Shown here one piece after another: positions 24,450-32,592 of a DNA stretch of 34,696 nucleotides. The DNA is taken from assembly GCA_964573715.1 (NCBI GenBank), contig CAZNKR010000021.1:1-34696 (forward strand), written 5' to 3'. The notes below the pieces were generated by a model that worked only from the letters and a program-made list of their open reading frames with translations, made no database searches and was not told where the DNA came from. The position numbers were made by a program, and so were the translations under genes. The DNA comes from SVEL01 sp964573715 (GTDB taxonomy: Bacteria > Bacillota > Clostridia > Lachnospirales > Lachnospiraceae). Position 1 is the stretch's first letter, and each line of letters begins with the position of its first letter.

Positions 24450-26413
24450 ATATAGCATGTACGGTAATATTTATTGCTATCAAGTCCAATAATTGTATAG
24501 GTTACCATATATTCATTCGAACTTTCAAAAACTTTATTTTTTAGTGCATTTATGAGGGCGGGATCATATGTGATTACTAAGTTATCATCCGCACCTGGTA
24601 TAATATTATTGAGTAAATTTTCTTTTATAATACTTTCAAAGTTCTCTCCGTTTGCAGTAGTAATATCAAATTCAAGTTCTGTTGAATTAAGTGAAAATAT
24701 TTTAAGTGACAATTCATCATGGTTTGTGATTCCATAGTTGTCGGTAACTGAGTATTTGATTGTGTAGTTGCCGTGAACTAGTAATGAATTTGTCAATGCC
24801 GAAATATCAGTAAGAATATTCCCAGATTCATCACTAATAAATAGGGTTGGCTGGTATATAATAGTTAATTTGTCTATTAGGCTATGTCCCTCTTCATCAG
24901 CTGCGGTTGTTACATTGTTTAATATTAATTCACATAGTTCATTTGATAATAAAGAACTATCTATAAGTGAAGAATCGGTTCTGTCAAAATAGATAATTGA
25001 GTTTGTAGCAATGGTAAGTGAAGGTTTTTCTCTTACAATAAGTGTACAGGTGGTTTTGATTTCATATGAGTACTGGTCTACCACGTTATAGGTTATGGTG
25101 TATGTTCCAGCGTTTGAAATGGCGTCCTTTAAGAATATGCTTTTTTTAGTGTTGTCGGTTATTACGTAGCTTATTGAACTTGAATAATCCCGTCCATTGT
25201 CATCTGTTGCAGATACTTCATTAAGTGGATTAAATAAGGAATCCTTAGCTACAGTAATGGTTGAGTTTTTTGCTTCTAGTTTTATTGATGAGTGAACAAA
25301 TGCTACATTGATATCTACTTTTTCAGAAATTCCAGGTACTGTACCTGTATCCTTGTATTGCCAGATTTGGTAAGGAAAGGTAGTGGTAGGTGTCTGTTTA
25401 CCTGATTGAAAATAGTTATCATAGTTTCTGTAATATGACCAATAGCGTGCATACCATACACTGTGATTTTTAGCTACAGAATTAATGTCAAATAAGGATA
25501 AATCATATGCATTGCCATAAACCATAACTTCATATCCGGCATTTTCTACGGTGGAAATAAATGCATTAACAATTTTAGTCATTTGAGCATTGGAAAGCTT
25601 TGCTCCATTAGAACGATAATTAGAACCCGTTTCCCAATCAAAAACTACAGGATAATTTATTTGAAGATTATTTGATTTTAGGCAATTGACAATTAAAGAG
25701 GCTTCTTCTATAGCTTCGTTAACGGTAATAGCTTGAGAAAAAACGTACGCCCCAACATTCATACCAGCATTTAATGCACCACGAATATTTTCGATGTATT
25801 TATCATCGGTATACAATCCACCACCTCTTGTTCCACGACCACAAACTTTAACAAAGGCAAATTGATATCCGGCACTTTTTACCATTGACCAGTTAATATT
25901 ACCCTGCCAATGACTAACATCAATTCCATGAATAATAGAAGTATATCCAGATTGACAAAAAGAACCATTAGAAGGGGTTGGTTCATAACCATTTGAACCA
26001 TCTGAAATAGTATTAGAATTATGACCATTTCCCTGCTCAGAAGGTGCAACAGTTTCTATAGATAGTTGATCCATTGGAATAATAGCAGGAGAAGTAGAAG
26101 TTTCCTCTTCTGTGGAAGTTTCAGCTTGAGTGGTTTCTGGAATGAAAGTAGTAGATTCAGGTTCAGCAAGAGCCATAATTGTACTGTCAGGTTCATAAAC
26201 ATCTATAGTGGTTTCAGATTCGTTGGCTTCTTTAGCTGGAAGTATAGCAATAATACCGGAAATAATTCCAATCAGTAAAACAATGGATATTAGGGAAACT
26301 AAGGAAAAGTATGGACTGTCTTTAAAGCAAAGATATTTATTCTTTATAGCATGCCATAGTTCTGTGCATTTTGATGTAAATCTATAATAGAACATTTTAA
26401 TTTTGTGTTTCAT
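24434..26413 (-). CDS. Membrane-anchored GH25 muramidase with C-terminal beta-domain repeats
   Basis: Glycoside hydrolase family 25 enzymes cut the MurNAc-GlcNAc bond of peptidoglycan. This 659-residue protein begins with a basic cytoplasmic part (1-35), one membrane helix (about 36-59) and a Ser/Thr/Glu/Pro-rich linker (62-150). The GH25 domain (about 160-375) has GIDVSHWQG with Asp165 and FDWE with Asp259 and Glu261, the expected catalytic acids. Three predicted Ig-like or cadherin-like segments follow (about 378-462, 465-575, 577-659), each with phrases such as GTYTITYNVVD or GNYTIKYSVTD. The ATG at 26413 has GGGAG nine bases ahead; an upstream TTG at 26458 would add 15 residues without a good site. 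It would face the cell exterior. Confidence 0.9.
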   Translation of the reverse strand: MKHKIKMFYYRFTSKCTELWHAIKNKYLCFKDSPYFSLVSLISIVLLIGIISGIIAILPAKEANESETTIDVYEPDSTIMALAEPESTTFIPETTQAETSTEEETSTSPAIIPMDQLSIETVAPSEQGNGHNSNTISDGSNGYEPTPSNGSFCQSGYTSIIHGIDVSHWQGNINWSMVKSAGYQFAFVKVCGRGTRGGGLYTDDKYIENIRGALNAGMNVGAYVFSQAITVNEAIEEASLIVNCLKSNNLQINYPVVFDWETGSNYRSNGAKLSNAQMTKIVNAFISTVENAGYEVMVYGNAYDLSLFDINSVAKNHSVWYARYWSYYRNYDNYFQSGKQTPTTTFPYQIWQYKDTGTVPGISEKVDINVAFVHSSIKLEAKNSTITVAKDSLFNPLNEVSATDDNGRDYSSSISYVITDNTKKSIFLKDAISNAGTYTITYNVVDQYSYEIKTTCTLIVREKPSLTIATNSIIYFDRTDSSLIDSSLLSNELCELILNNVTTAADEEGHSLIDKLTIIYQPTLFISDESGNILTDISALTNSLLVHGNYTIKYSVTDNYGITNHDELSLKIFSLNSTELEFDITTANGENFESIIKENLLNNIIPGADDNLVITYDPALINALKNKVFESSNEYMVTYTIIGLDSNKYYRTCYIKIVP

Positions 26414-26458
26414 ATATGTCTCCCAATGTAAATTTAATATTAATAATAATCTTTTCAA

Positions 26459-26487
26459 ATTTTACTATAAATGAGGTTGCACTTCAA
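26459..26487 (-). promoter_or_regulatory. Promoter of the GH25 gene
   Basis: Read on the minus strand: TTGAAG (26487-26482), 17 bases, TAAAAT (26464-26459). It lies about 45 bases before the ATG and is back to back with the malQ promoter. Confidence 0.6.
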
Positions 26488-26507
26488 CTATTTTAGGCAA
26501 AAAATAA

Positions 26508-26536
26508 TTGCATTTACCTAGGTAATATGTTACACT
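26508..26536 (+). promoter_or_regulatory. Candidate promoter of malQ
   Basis: TTGCAT (26508-26513), 17 bases ending in TGT, then TACACT (26531-26536), an extended -10 form. The predicted start near 26543 is just ahead of the palindromic operator at 26548, which fits a repressible promoter. Confidence 0.5.
26514..26525. promoter_or_regulatory. 12-base perfect palindrome in the malQ promoter spacer
   Basis: TTACCTAGGTAA lies exactly between the proposed -35 and -10 boxes of malQ and about 27 bases upstream of the divergent GH25 promoter. It could be a second regulator site acting on one or both genes. No family is assigned. Confidence 0.3.
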
Positions 26537-26547
26537 TTTTACATATT

Positions 26548-26571
26548 GGAAACGATACCGAAATCGTTTCC
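26548..26571. promoter_or_regulatory. LacI-family type operator upstream of malQ
   Basis: GGAAACGAT, six bases, ATCGTTTCC: a perfect 9+9 inverted repeat over the predicted malQ transcription start. The AAACG/CGTTT core is typical of LacI/GalR-family sites. It differs from the CcpA cre consensus at several fixed positions, so a gene-specific regulator, most likely the LacI protein encoded after malQ, is preferred. Confidence 0.7.
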
Positions 26572-26624
26572 GTATGTGAAGAATTTTTTTGAATTTAAAT
26601 ATTTTGAAAGCTGAGGATTGGAAA

Positions 26625-28127
26625 ATGAGAGCAAGTGGTATTTTAATGCCAATATCCAGCCTACCTTCTGAGTATGGTATTGGATGTTTTGACGAATGTG
26701 CCTATGAATTTGTTGACTCTTTAGTAAAAGCAGGACAGCAGTATTGGCAGATTTTACCTTTAGGACATACAAGCTATGGAGATTCACCATATCAGTCATT
26801 TTCGACTTTTGCAGGTAACCCATACTTTGTATCTATTAAAGAACTTATTAATAAAGGATATGTAACAAAAGCTGAATGTGATAAATTCGACATGGAATCT
26901 CATCCAGAATACATAGACTACGAAAAACTTTATAATCAGAGATATCAGATTTATAAACTCGCTTTTAAAAAGAGTAAAATAACTACAAATCCTGAGTTCA
27001 AAAAGTTTGTAAAAGAGAATAAAGATTGGCTTATTGATTATGCATTGTTTATGGCCGTGAAGTCTGCATATGATGGAGCAAGCTTTATTGAATGGGATGA
27101 AGATATTAAGCTTAGAAAAAGCGAAGCTATGGCTGAGTATATGGAAAAATACAAAGATGAAGTAGATTTTTATTGCTTCCTTCAGTATGAGTTCTATACA
27201 CAGTGGTATGCACTTAAATCATACGCAAACAAAAAGGGTGTTAAATTCATTGGAGATATTCCTATTTATGTTGCATATGATAGTTCAGATGTATGGAAGA
27301 ATCCAGAATTATTCCTATTAGATGGAGAATTAAAACCTATTAAGGTTGCTGGTTGTCCTCCAGATGCATTTAGTGATGATGGACAGCTTTGGGGTAATCC
27401 ACTTTATACTTGGGATTATCATAAAGAGACAGGATATGCTTGGTGGAAGAAGAGAATTGGAACCTGTTCATCATTATATGATATGGTTCGTATTGATCAT
27501 TTCCGTGGCTTTGACGAGTATTACACTATTCCTTTTGGTCATGTAAATGCTAAAAGAGGATGTTGGGTTAAGGGACCTGGTATTGATTTATTTAATGCAC
27601 TTAATGCAGAGTTCGGAGATATGAACATTATTGCAGAGGATTTAGGTTTCCTTACTGATTCTGTTAGAGATTTACTTAAGGCTACTGGCTATCCAGGAAT
27701 GAAGATTTTACAGTTCGCTTTTGGTGAAACTAATATAAATAGTGAGTATTTACCTCACAATTACCCAACAAACTGTGTTGTTTACACAGGAACACATGAT
27801 AACGATTCAATTAAGGGATGGTTAACAACACAAAAGCCTGCCGATAGAAAGGGCATTATTGGTTATCTTGGTATTGATGCAAAACCAAAGGATAAGCTAG
27901 AAGAAATTGATGATATAAATTGGAAGTTTGTTACAGCATGTATGACATCTGTTGCAGATTACTGTATTATTCCAATGCAAGATATAATCGGATTATCTAG
28001 CGAATCTAGAATAAATATTCCTTCCACAGTTGGAAACAACTGGAAATGGAGAGTTAAGAAGGACGCGTTTAGTGATGAAATAATTGAAAAATTAGAGTAC
28101 CTTACACGCATTAGTGGCAGATTATAA
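26625..28127 (+). CDS. malQ: 4-alpha-glucanotransferase (amylomaltase, GH77)
   Basis: MalQ transfers glucan segments between maltodextrins and releases glucose, in the cytoplasm. The 500-residue protein is of the compact bacterial type and has the nucleophile Asp291 in VRIDHFRGFDEY, the acid/base Glu338 in IAEDLGFLT and Asp392 in GTHDND, close to Thermus numbering. The ATG at 26625 follows GAGG by eight bases; the TTG at 26589 is less likely. No phosphorylase or maltodextrin transporter gene is next to it, but a LacI regulator is. The palindrome at 26548 suggests repression in the absence of an inducer, probably a maltooligosaccharide. Confidence 0.96.
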   Translation: MRASGILMPISSLPSEYGIGCFDECAYEFVDSLVKAGQQYWQILPLGHTSYGDSPYQSFSTFAGNPYFVSIKELINKGYVTKAECDKFDMESHPEYIDYEKLYNQRYQIYKLAFKKSKITTNPEFKKFVKENKDWLIDYALFMAVKSAYDGASFIEWDEDIKLRKSEAMAEYMEKYKDEVDFYCFLQYEFYTQWYALKSYANKKGVKFIGDIPIYVAYDSSDVWKNPELFLLDGELKPIKVAGCPPDAFSDDGQLWGNPLYTWDYHKETGYAWWKKRIGTCSSLYDMVRIDHFRGFDEYYTIPFGHVNAKRGCWVKGPGIDLFNALNAEFGDMNIIAEDLGFLTDSVRDLLKATGYPGMKILQFAFGETNINSEYLPHNYPTNCVVYTGTHDNDSIKGWLTTQKPADRKGIIGYLGIDAKPKDKLEEIDDINWKFVTACMTSVADYCIIPMQDIIGLSSESRINIPSTVGNNWKWRVKKDAFSDEIIEKLEYLTRISGRL

Positions 28128-28136
28128 GCACAGCTT

Positions 28137-28169
28137 TCAACGACGTCTACTGGCGTCGTTGATTTTTTT
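28137..28169 (+). terminator. Terminator after malQ, directly before lacI
   Basis: TCAACGACG (28137-28145) pairs perfectly with CGTCGTTGA (28154-28162), followed by seven T residues (28163-28169). The GGGAG ribosome site of the next gene starts three bases later. Regulator expression would then depend on read-through, unless a promoter inside malQ exists. Confidence 0.9.
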
Positions 28170-28185
28170 ATGGGAGAAGGTTTAC

Positions 28186-29214
28186 ATGGAGCAATATACA
28201 ATTAAAGATATTGCTAGAGAATGTGGAGTGGGCGTGAGTACAGTCTCTAGAGCAATAAATAATCATCCAGATATAAATCCTGCAACAAAGCAGTTGATTC
28301 TAGAAAAAATTGAGGAAAAAAAGTATATACCAAACAATAGTGCGAGAAATCTTAAAAAAACGGAGAACAATACTATCGCAGTGCTGATTAAAGGTATTGC
28401 TAATCCGATTTTTCATCATATGCTAGATATTATCCAAAGTGAGATACTATCAAAGGACTATGCCTTTATTTTAAAAAAGGTAGGTTTTGATGAGGATGAA
28501 ACTGTTGTAGCAGCAGAAATTATTCGGGAACAAAAGATTAAAGGCATTGTTTTTTTAGGCGGTATATTTACACATACAGAGGAAAAACTTAAAGGACTAA
28601 CAGTTCCATATGTTTTGAGTACAATATCACCAAGTGCATCAATTGATGGAAATATATATTCAGCAATTTCTGTGGATGATGTTATAGAAAGTGCCAGAAT
28701 GACCGAATACCTTATTAGTCTAGGACACAAAAAAATAGCAATGTTACTTGCAAATAAAGAAGATATGGGTGTGGGTTACCTTAGATACAAAGGATATACA
28801 GCAACCTTAAAAAAGCATAATATTCCTCTAGATAAGAAGATTACAATCTATTCTGAAGGAACCGGGGACTTGTTTTCTATGGAAACTGGATACAAGTTAA
28901 CAAAAAAATTAATTGCTTCGGGAGCAAAATATACAGCAATATTTGCAATTTCAGACAGAATGGCAATAGGTGCAATAAAAGCATTGACAGATGCAGGTAT
29001 AAAGGTTCCCAAAGATGTGAGTGTAGCTGGATTTGATGGATTGGATATTGCTCAATATTATATTCCATCTATTACAACGGTTAGACAGCCGGTAGATAAG
29101 ATGGCAAAAGAAACTATTAAGCAGCTTTTTAGGTTAATTAATGGATCAGGTGGAAACAAGCATATGATTTTTGAAGGAAGCATAGTAGAGGCTGAGTCAA
29201 CTCGTAAAATATAG
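28186..29214 (+). CDS. LacI/GalR-family transcriptional regulator
   Basis: This 342-residue repressor-type protein has an N-terminal helix-turn-helix, YTIKDIARECGVGVSTVSRA (4-23), a hinge near 50-58 (NNSARNLKK) and a periplasmic-binding-protein-like effector domain with the family phrases SDRMAIGAIKAL and VSVAGFDGLDIA. The chosen ATG at 28186 has GGGAG nine bases and AAGG five bases ahead; starts upstream fall in the terminator. Its position right after malQ and the palindrome at 26548 point to control of malQ, probably answering to a maltodextrin. That link is inference. Confidence 0.93.
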   Translation: MEQYTIKDIARECGVGVSTVSRAINNHPDINPATKQLILEKIEEKKYIPNNSARNLKKTENNTIAVLIKGIANPIFHHMLDIIQSEILSKDYAFILKKVGFDEDETVVAAEIIREQKIKGIVFLGGIFTHTEEKLKGLTVPYVLSTISPSASIDGNIYSAISVDDVIESARMTEYLISLGHKKIAMLLANKEDMGVGYLRYKGYTATLKKHNIPLDKKITIYSEGTGDLFSMETGYKLTKKLIASGAKYTAIFAISDRMAIGAIKALTDAGIKVPKDVSVAGFDGLDIAQYYIPSITTVRQPVDKMAKETIKQLFRLINGSGGNKHMIFEGSIVEAESTRKI

Positions 29215-29246
29215 AGAACTATTCGTATCAAATTAAGGTGATTTTT

Positions 29247-29267
29247 ATGGCAAGAAAGGTTTGGTGA
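29247..29267 (+). CDS. Possible six-codon leader minicistron before the patatin gene
   Basis: ATG at 29247 with an AAGGTGA site five bases ahead encodes only MARKVW and stops at TGA 29265-29267, four bases before the patatin ATG. The site is better than the one for the patatin gene itself. It might be translated and couple to the next gene, or be chance. Confidence 0.3.
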   Translation: MARKVW

Positions 29268-29270
29268 AGT

Positions 29271-30134
29271 ATGGAATTTACAAAATTATTTGATGGAGCA
29301 CTAGTTCTTGAAGGCGGTGGCATGCGAGGTGCATACACAGCAGGGGTTTTAGATCTTCTTCTAGATAAAGAGCTTATCTTTAAAAACTGTTATACTGTTT
29401 CAGCAGGGGCTTGTAATTGTTGTAGTTATTTATCAAAACAACGAGGTCGTTCATATACTATAAATATAAAGTATGCACATGATAAAAGATATGCCGGACT
29501 ACAAAGCTATATTGCTACAGGGAATTATTTTAATAAAGAATTTACCTTAGATGAATTGCCACACAAGATACTTCCTTATGATTATATTGAATATAAAAGA
29601 ACAAGGGCTAATTTCTATGCTGTAGCCACCAATATCCAAACAGGGTTACCTGAGTATCTAAAGGTTGAAGATATGGAAAAGGATATTGATATGATATGGG
29701 CTAGTAGCTCGTTGCCACTTATGGCTAAGAGCGTAAAAATTGGTGATAATGAGTATTTAGATGGCGGTGTTTCAGATTCTATTCCAGTAAAAAAAGCTAT
29801 TGAGGATGGAAACCAAAAGGTTGTTGTAGTTCTTACTCGTGATATGAACTATCGTAAAGAACCAAATAAATTGTTGCCGATGATGAAGGTTATTTATAGG
29901 AAATATCCAAATCTAATAAAAGCTATTGCACGAAGACATGTAAATTACAATAGAACACTCAAATTAATTAAAAAGCTAGAGAATAGTGGAGAGATATTTG
30001 TAATTAGGCCAAAGCAGGAAATAACAGTGGGAAGACTTGAAACTGATCCTGAAAAGCTAAAAGAGCTATATAAGGCTGGTTACGAGGATGCATTAAATTC
30101 ATATTCCAAACTACAAGAGTACTTAGGACATTAG
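29271..30134 (+). CDS. Patatin-like phospholipase
   Basis: Patatin-family acyl hydrolases cut ester bonds of lipids with a Ser-Asp dyad. The 287-residue protein has the oxyanion loop EGGGMRGAYTAG (14-25), Ser44 in TVSAGACN and Asp164 in EYLDGGVSDS. The nucleophile elbow normally reads GxSxG; here the first glycine is Thr42, although the neighbours are intact. The following KQRGR stretch recalls the YjjU-like subgroup. No signal peptide is seen, so it is probably cytoplasmic or membrane-associated. It follows lacI by 56 bases without a terminator and may be read with it. The physiological substrate is unknown. Confidence 0.9.
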   Translation: MEFTKLFDGALVLEGGGMRGAYTAGVLDLLLDKELIFKNCYTVSAGACNCCSYLSKQRGRSYTINIKYAHDKRYAGLQSYIATGNYFNKEFTLDELPHKILPYDYIEYKRTRANFYAVATNIQTGLPEYLKVEDMEKDIDMIWASSSLPLMAKSVKIGDNEYLDGGVSDSIPVKKAIEDGNQKVVVVLTRDMNYRKEPNKLLPMMKVIYRKYPNLIKAIARRHVNYNRTLKLIKKLENSGEIFVIRPKQEITVGRLETDPEKLKELYKAGYEDALNSYSKLQEYLGH

Positions 30135-30160
30135 TTTTTGTGGTATTTATTAATTTGGTG

Positions 30161-30169
30161 TGGTATACT
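30161..30169 (+). promoter_or_regulatory. Candidate extended -10 promoter of dapF
   Basis: TGG followed by TATACT (30164-30169) lies about 28 bases upstream of the dapF ATG. A clear -35 is not found at 17 bases. The -10 overlaps a small inverted repeat, TGGTA-TAC-TACCA (30161-30173), which could be a regulator site. Confidence 0.4.
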
Positions 30170-30197
30170 ACCAAAATACAAAATCAGGAGGTGACCT

Positions 30198-31043
30198 ATG
30201 AAATTTACAAAAATGCATGGTTGTGGAAATGATTATATCTACGTCAATTGTTTTACTGAACAAGTAGATAACCCAAATGAATTAGCCAAAAAGGTAAGTG
30301 ATGTACGCTTTGGTATTGGTTCTGACGGACTAATACTTATTAGACCCTCACAGGTGGCTGATTTTAGAATGAGTATGTATAATGCGGATGGTTCAGAAGG
30401 AAAGATGTGTGGCAATGGAATAAGATGTGTTGCCAAATATGTATATGATAATAAAATGACAGAAAAGACTACAATTACAGTTGAAACATTATCTGGAATT
30501 AAGACCTTAGACCTAGAGATAAAGGATGGATTAGTTGAAAGTGTTTTGGTTGATATGGGAGCACCAATTCTTAAAGCACAGGATATTCCTGCTATTTCGC
30601 CCAACAATAAAGAAACTATTATAAACGAAACAATAGTAGTAGATGATACCAAATACAAGGTTACTTGTGTTTCTATGGGAAATCCCCACTGTATTACTTT
30701 TGTAGATAGTACAAAAGATTTGCAAATTGAAAAAATAGGACCATCATTTGAAAAACATGAGATGTTTCCAGATAGAGTCAATACAGAGTTTATTCAGGTT
30801 ATCTCTAGAAATGAAATAAATATGAGAGTCTGGGAGAGAGGTTCAGGTGAAACATGGGCATGTGGAACTGGAACTTGTGCAAGTGTAGTTGCTTGTGTTT
30901 TAAACAATCTTACAGACGAAAAAGTTTTAGTTCATCTTTTAGGCGGAGATTTATTAATAACTTATGATAGACAAAAAGATACGGTATTCATGAAGGGTCC
31001 AGCTACAGTGGTTTGTACTGGAGAAATGAATTTTAGTTGTTAA
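30198..31043 (+). CDS. dapF: Diaminopimelate epimerase
   Basis: DapF converts LL- to meso-diaminopimelate, the form used for lysine and for peptidoglycan. The 281-residue protein carries the two catalytic cysteines in their standard motifs: Cys71 in MCGNGIRC and Cys222 in ETWACGTGTCAS. The very strong AGGAGGTGA site lies four bases before the ATG. It is far from dapA-dapB but directly ahead of murE, whose substrate it makes. The last 21 bases of the gene region are copied just after the stop (see the repeat). Confidence 0.97.
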   Translation: MKFTKMHGCGNDYIYVNCFTEQVDNPNELAKKVSDVRFGIGSDGLILIRPSQVADFRMSMYNADGSEGKMCGNGIRCVAKYVYDNKMTEKTTITVETLSGIKTLDLEIKDGLVESVLVDMGAPILKAQDIPAISPNNKETIINETIVVDDTKYKVTCVSMGNPHCITFVDSTKDLQIEKIGPSFEKHEMFPDRVNTEFIQVISRNEINMRVWERGSGETWACGTGTCASVVACVLNNLTDEKVLVHLLGGDLLITYDRQKDTVFMKGPATVVCTGEMNFSC

Positions 31044-31075
31044 TAATAAAAAAAGAAATAAATTTTAGTTGTTAA
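31023..31075 (+). repeat. Duplicated 3' end of dapF
   Basis: Bases 31023-31043, which include the dapF stop codon, recur at 31055-31075 with 20 of 21 identical, 32 bases apart. The second copy lies in the dapF-murE spacer. It looks like a small local duplication that lengthened the spacer. Confidence 0.85.
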
Positions 31076-31103
31076 GAATTTCTATAAAATAGAAAGGCAA
31101 AAT

Positions 31104-32579
31104 ATGAAACTAACTAATTTATTGGAAAATATAGAATATGAAGTTCTTTTAGGTAGTGCAGATAAAGATGTAAATGAACTTGTATATGATTCAAGAAAAG
31201 TCAATATTGATGATGTTTTCGTATGTATCAGTGGTGCTGTAAGAGATGCTCATGATTTTGTTGCTGATGTTGCAATAAAAGGAGCAACTGCCATTGTTGT
31301 TGAAAAGAATATAGATATGTCTAATCTTAGAGATGTGACAATTATCAAAGTTCAAGATACAAGATATGCACTTGCTTGTATGGCAGCAGCATTTTTTGGC
31401 CATCCAGCAAGGAAGCTTACAACTATAGGTATTACAGGTACAAAAGGTAAAACCACAACTACATACATGGTGAAATCCATTCTTGATAAAACTGGTGTAA
31501 AAACCGGTCTGATTGGTACGATTGAAACTATTATTGGAGATGAACGTATTCCATCATGCAATACAACACCTGAGTCTTATGTTATTCAACAGACATTTGC
31601 AAGGATGGTTGAGGCAGGCTGTAAGTGCGTGGTTATGGAGGTTTCTTCCCAAGGACTTATGCTTCACAGAGTAGCTGGATTTACTTTTGACTATGGTATA
31701 TTTACGAATATTTCTAAGGACCATATTGGTCCAAATGAACATGCAGATTTTAATGATTATCTTCATTGTAAAGCAATGCTATTTAAGCAATGCAAGCATG
31801 GAATAATAAATGTGGATGATGAACATGCAAAAGAAGTTATTGCAACAGCAACATGTGATGTTGAAACATTTGCAATTGATAATGAAGCGGATTACAAAGC
31901 AAATAATATTAGGCTATTTACTAAACCAGGCTGCCTGGGTATTGCCTACGACCTTACAGGCAAGATTAATATTCCTGTAGAAATAGACATTCCTGGAAGA
32001 TTTAGTGTGTATAATTCATTGACAGCTATTGCTATATGTATGCATTTTACACAAGATTTTTCATTAATAGAAAGAGTTCTTTCTGATATAAGAGTCAAAG
32101 GCAGAGTTGAGATCATTCCAGTATCAGACAAATATACATTGATGGTGGATTATGCACATAATGCCATGAGCCTTGAAAGTTTATTAGTAAGTGTTAGAGA
32201 ATATCATCCTAAAAGAATTGTTACTTTATTTGGATGTGGTGGCAATAGAGATAGAAATAGAAGATTTGAGATGGGAGAAGTATCTTCCAGGTTGTCTGAT
32301 TTATCTGTTGTTACATCAGATAATCCAAGATTTGAAAAGCCAGAGGATATTATTTTTGATATTATCACAGGTATAAAAAAAGGACCTGGAGAGTACATTA
32401 CCATACCTGATAGAAAAGAAGCTATTCGCTATGTCATTGAACACGGTATGGAAGGTGATGTAATTATTTTGGCTGGAAAAGGTCATGAAGATTATCAGGA
32501 AATTGAAGGCGTAAAATATCCAATGGATGAACGAGACATTATTGCAGATATTAAAAATGATTTGAAATATATAGGATAG
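31104..32579 (+). CDS. murE: UDP-MurNAc-tripeptide synthetase, meso-DAP adding type
   Basis: MurE adds the third amino acid to UDP-MurNAc-L-Ala-D-Glu in the cytoplasm. In 491 residues it has the ATP loop GITGTKGKTTTT (109-120), NTTPESY, and the lysine region LHCKAMLFKQ, where the family has a carbamylated lysine. The specificity motif is DNPR (406-409), which marks the meso-diaminopimelate enzyme; lysine-adding MurE differs there. This agrees with dapF next to it. An AGAAAGG site precedes the ATG. It is 13 bases from asnB and probably cotranscribed. Confidence 0.95.
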   Translation: MKLTNLLENIEYEVLLGSADKDVNELVYDSRKVNIDDVFVCISGAVRDAHDFVADVAIKGATAIVVEKNIDMSNLRDVTIIKVQDTRYALACMAAAFFGHPARKLTTIGITGTKGKTTTTYMVKSILDKTGVKTGLIGTIETIIGDERIPSCNTTPESYVIQQTFARMVEAGCKCVVMEVSSQGLMLHRVAGFTFDYGIFTNISKDHIGPNEHADFNDYLHCKAMLFKQCKHGIINVDDEHAKEVIATATCDVETFAIDNEADYKANNIRLFTKPGCLGIAYDLTGKINIPVEIDIPGRFSVYNSLTAIAICMHFTQDFSLIERVLSDIRVKGRVEIIPVSDKYTLMVDYAHNAMSLESLLVSVREYHPKRIVTLFGCGGNRDRNRRFEMGEVSSRLSDLSVVTSDNPRFEKPEDIIFDIITGIKKGPGEYITIPDRKEAIRYVIEHGMEGDVIILAGKGHEDYQEIEGVKYPMDERDIIADIKNDLKYIG

Positions 32580-32592
32580 AGAGGATACTAAC

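Noticed and set aside
26548..26571. CcpA cre site ahead of malQ
   Set aside because: The palindrome departs from the cre consensus at several fixed bases, including the final CA; a cognate LacI-family operator fits better.
30239..30781. Minus-strand 180-codon frame opposite dapF
   Set aside because: The longest antisense frame, but it lies wholly inside dapF and its product resembles nothing. It arises from the codon bias of the true gene.
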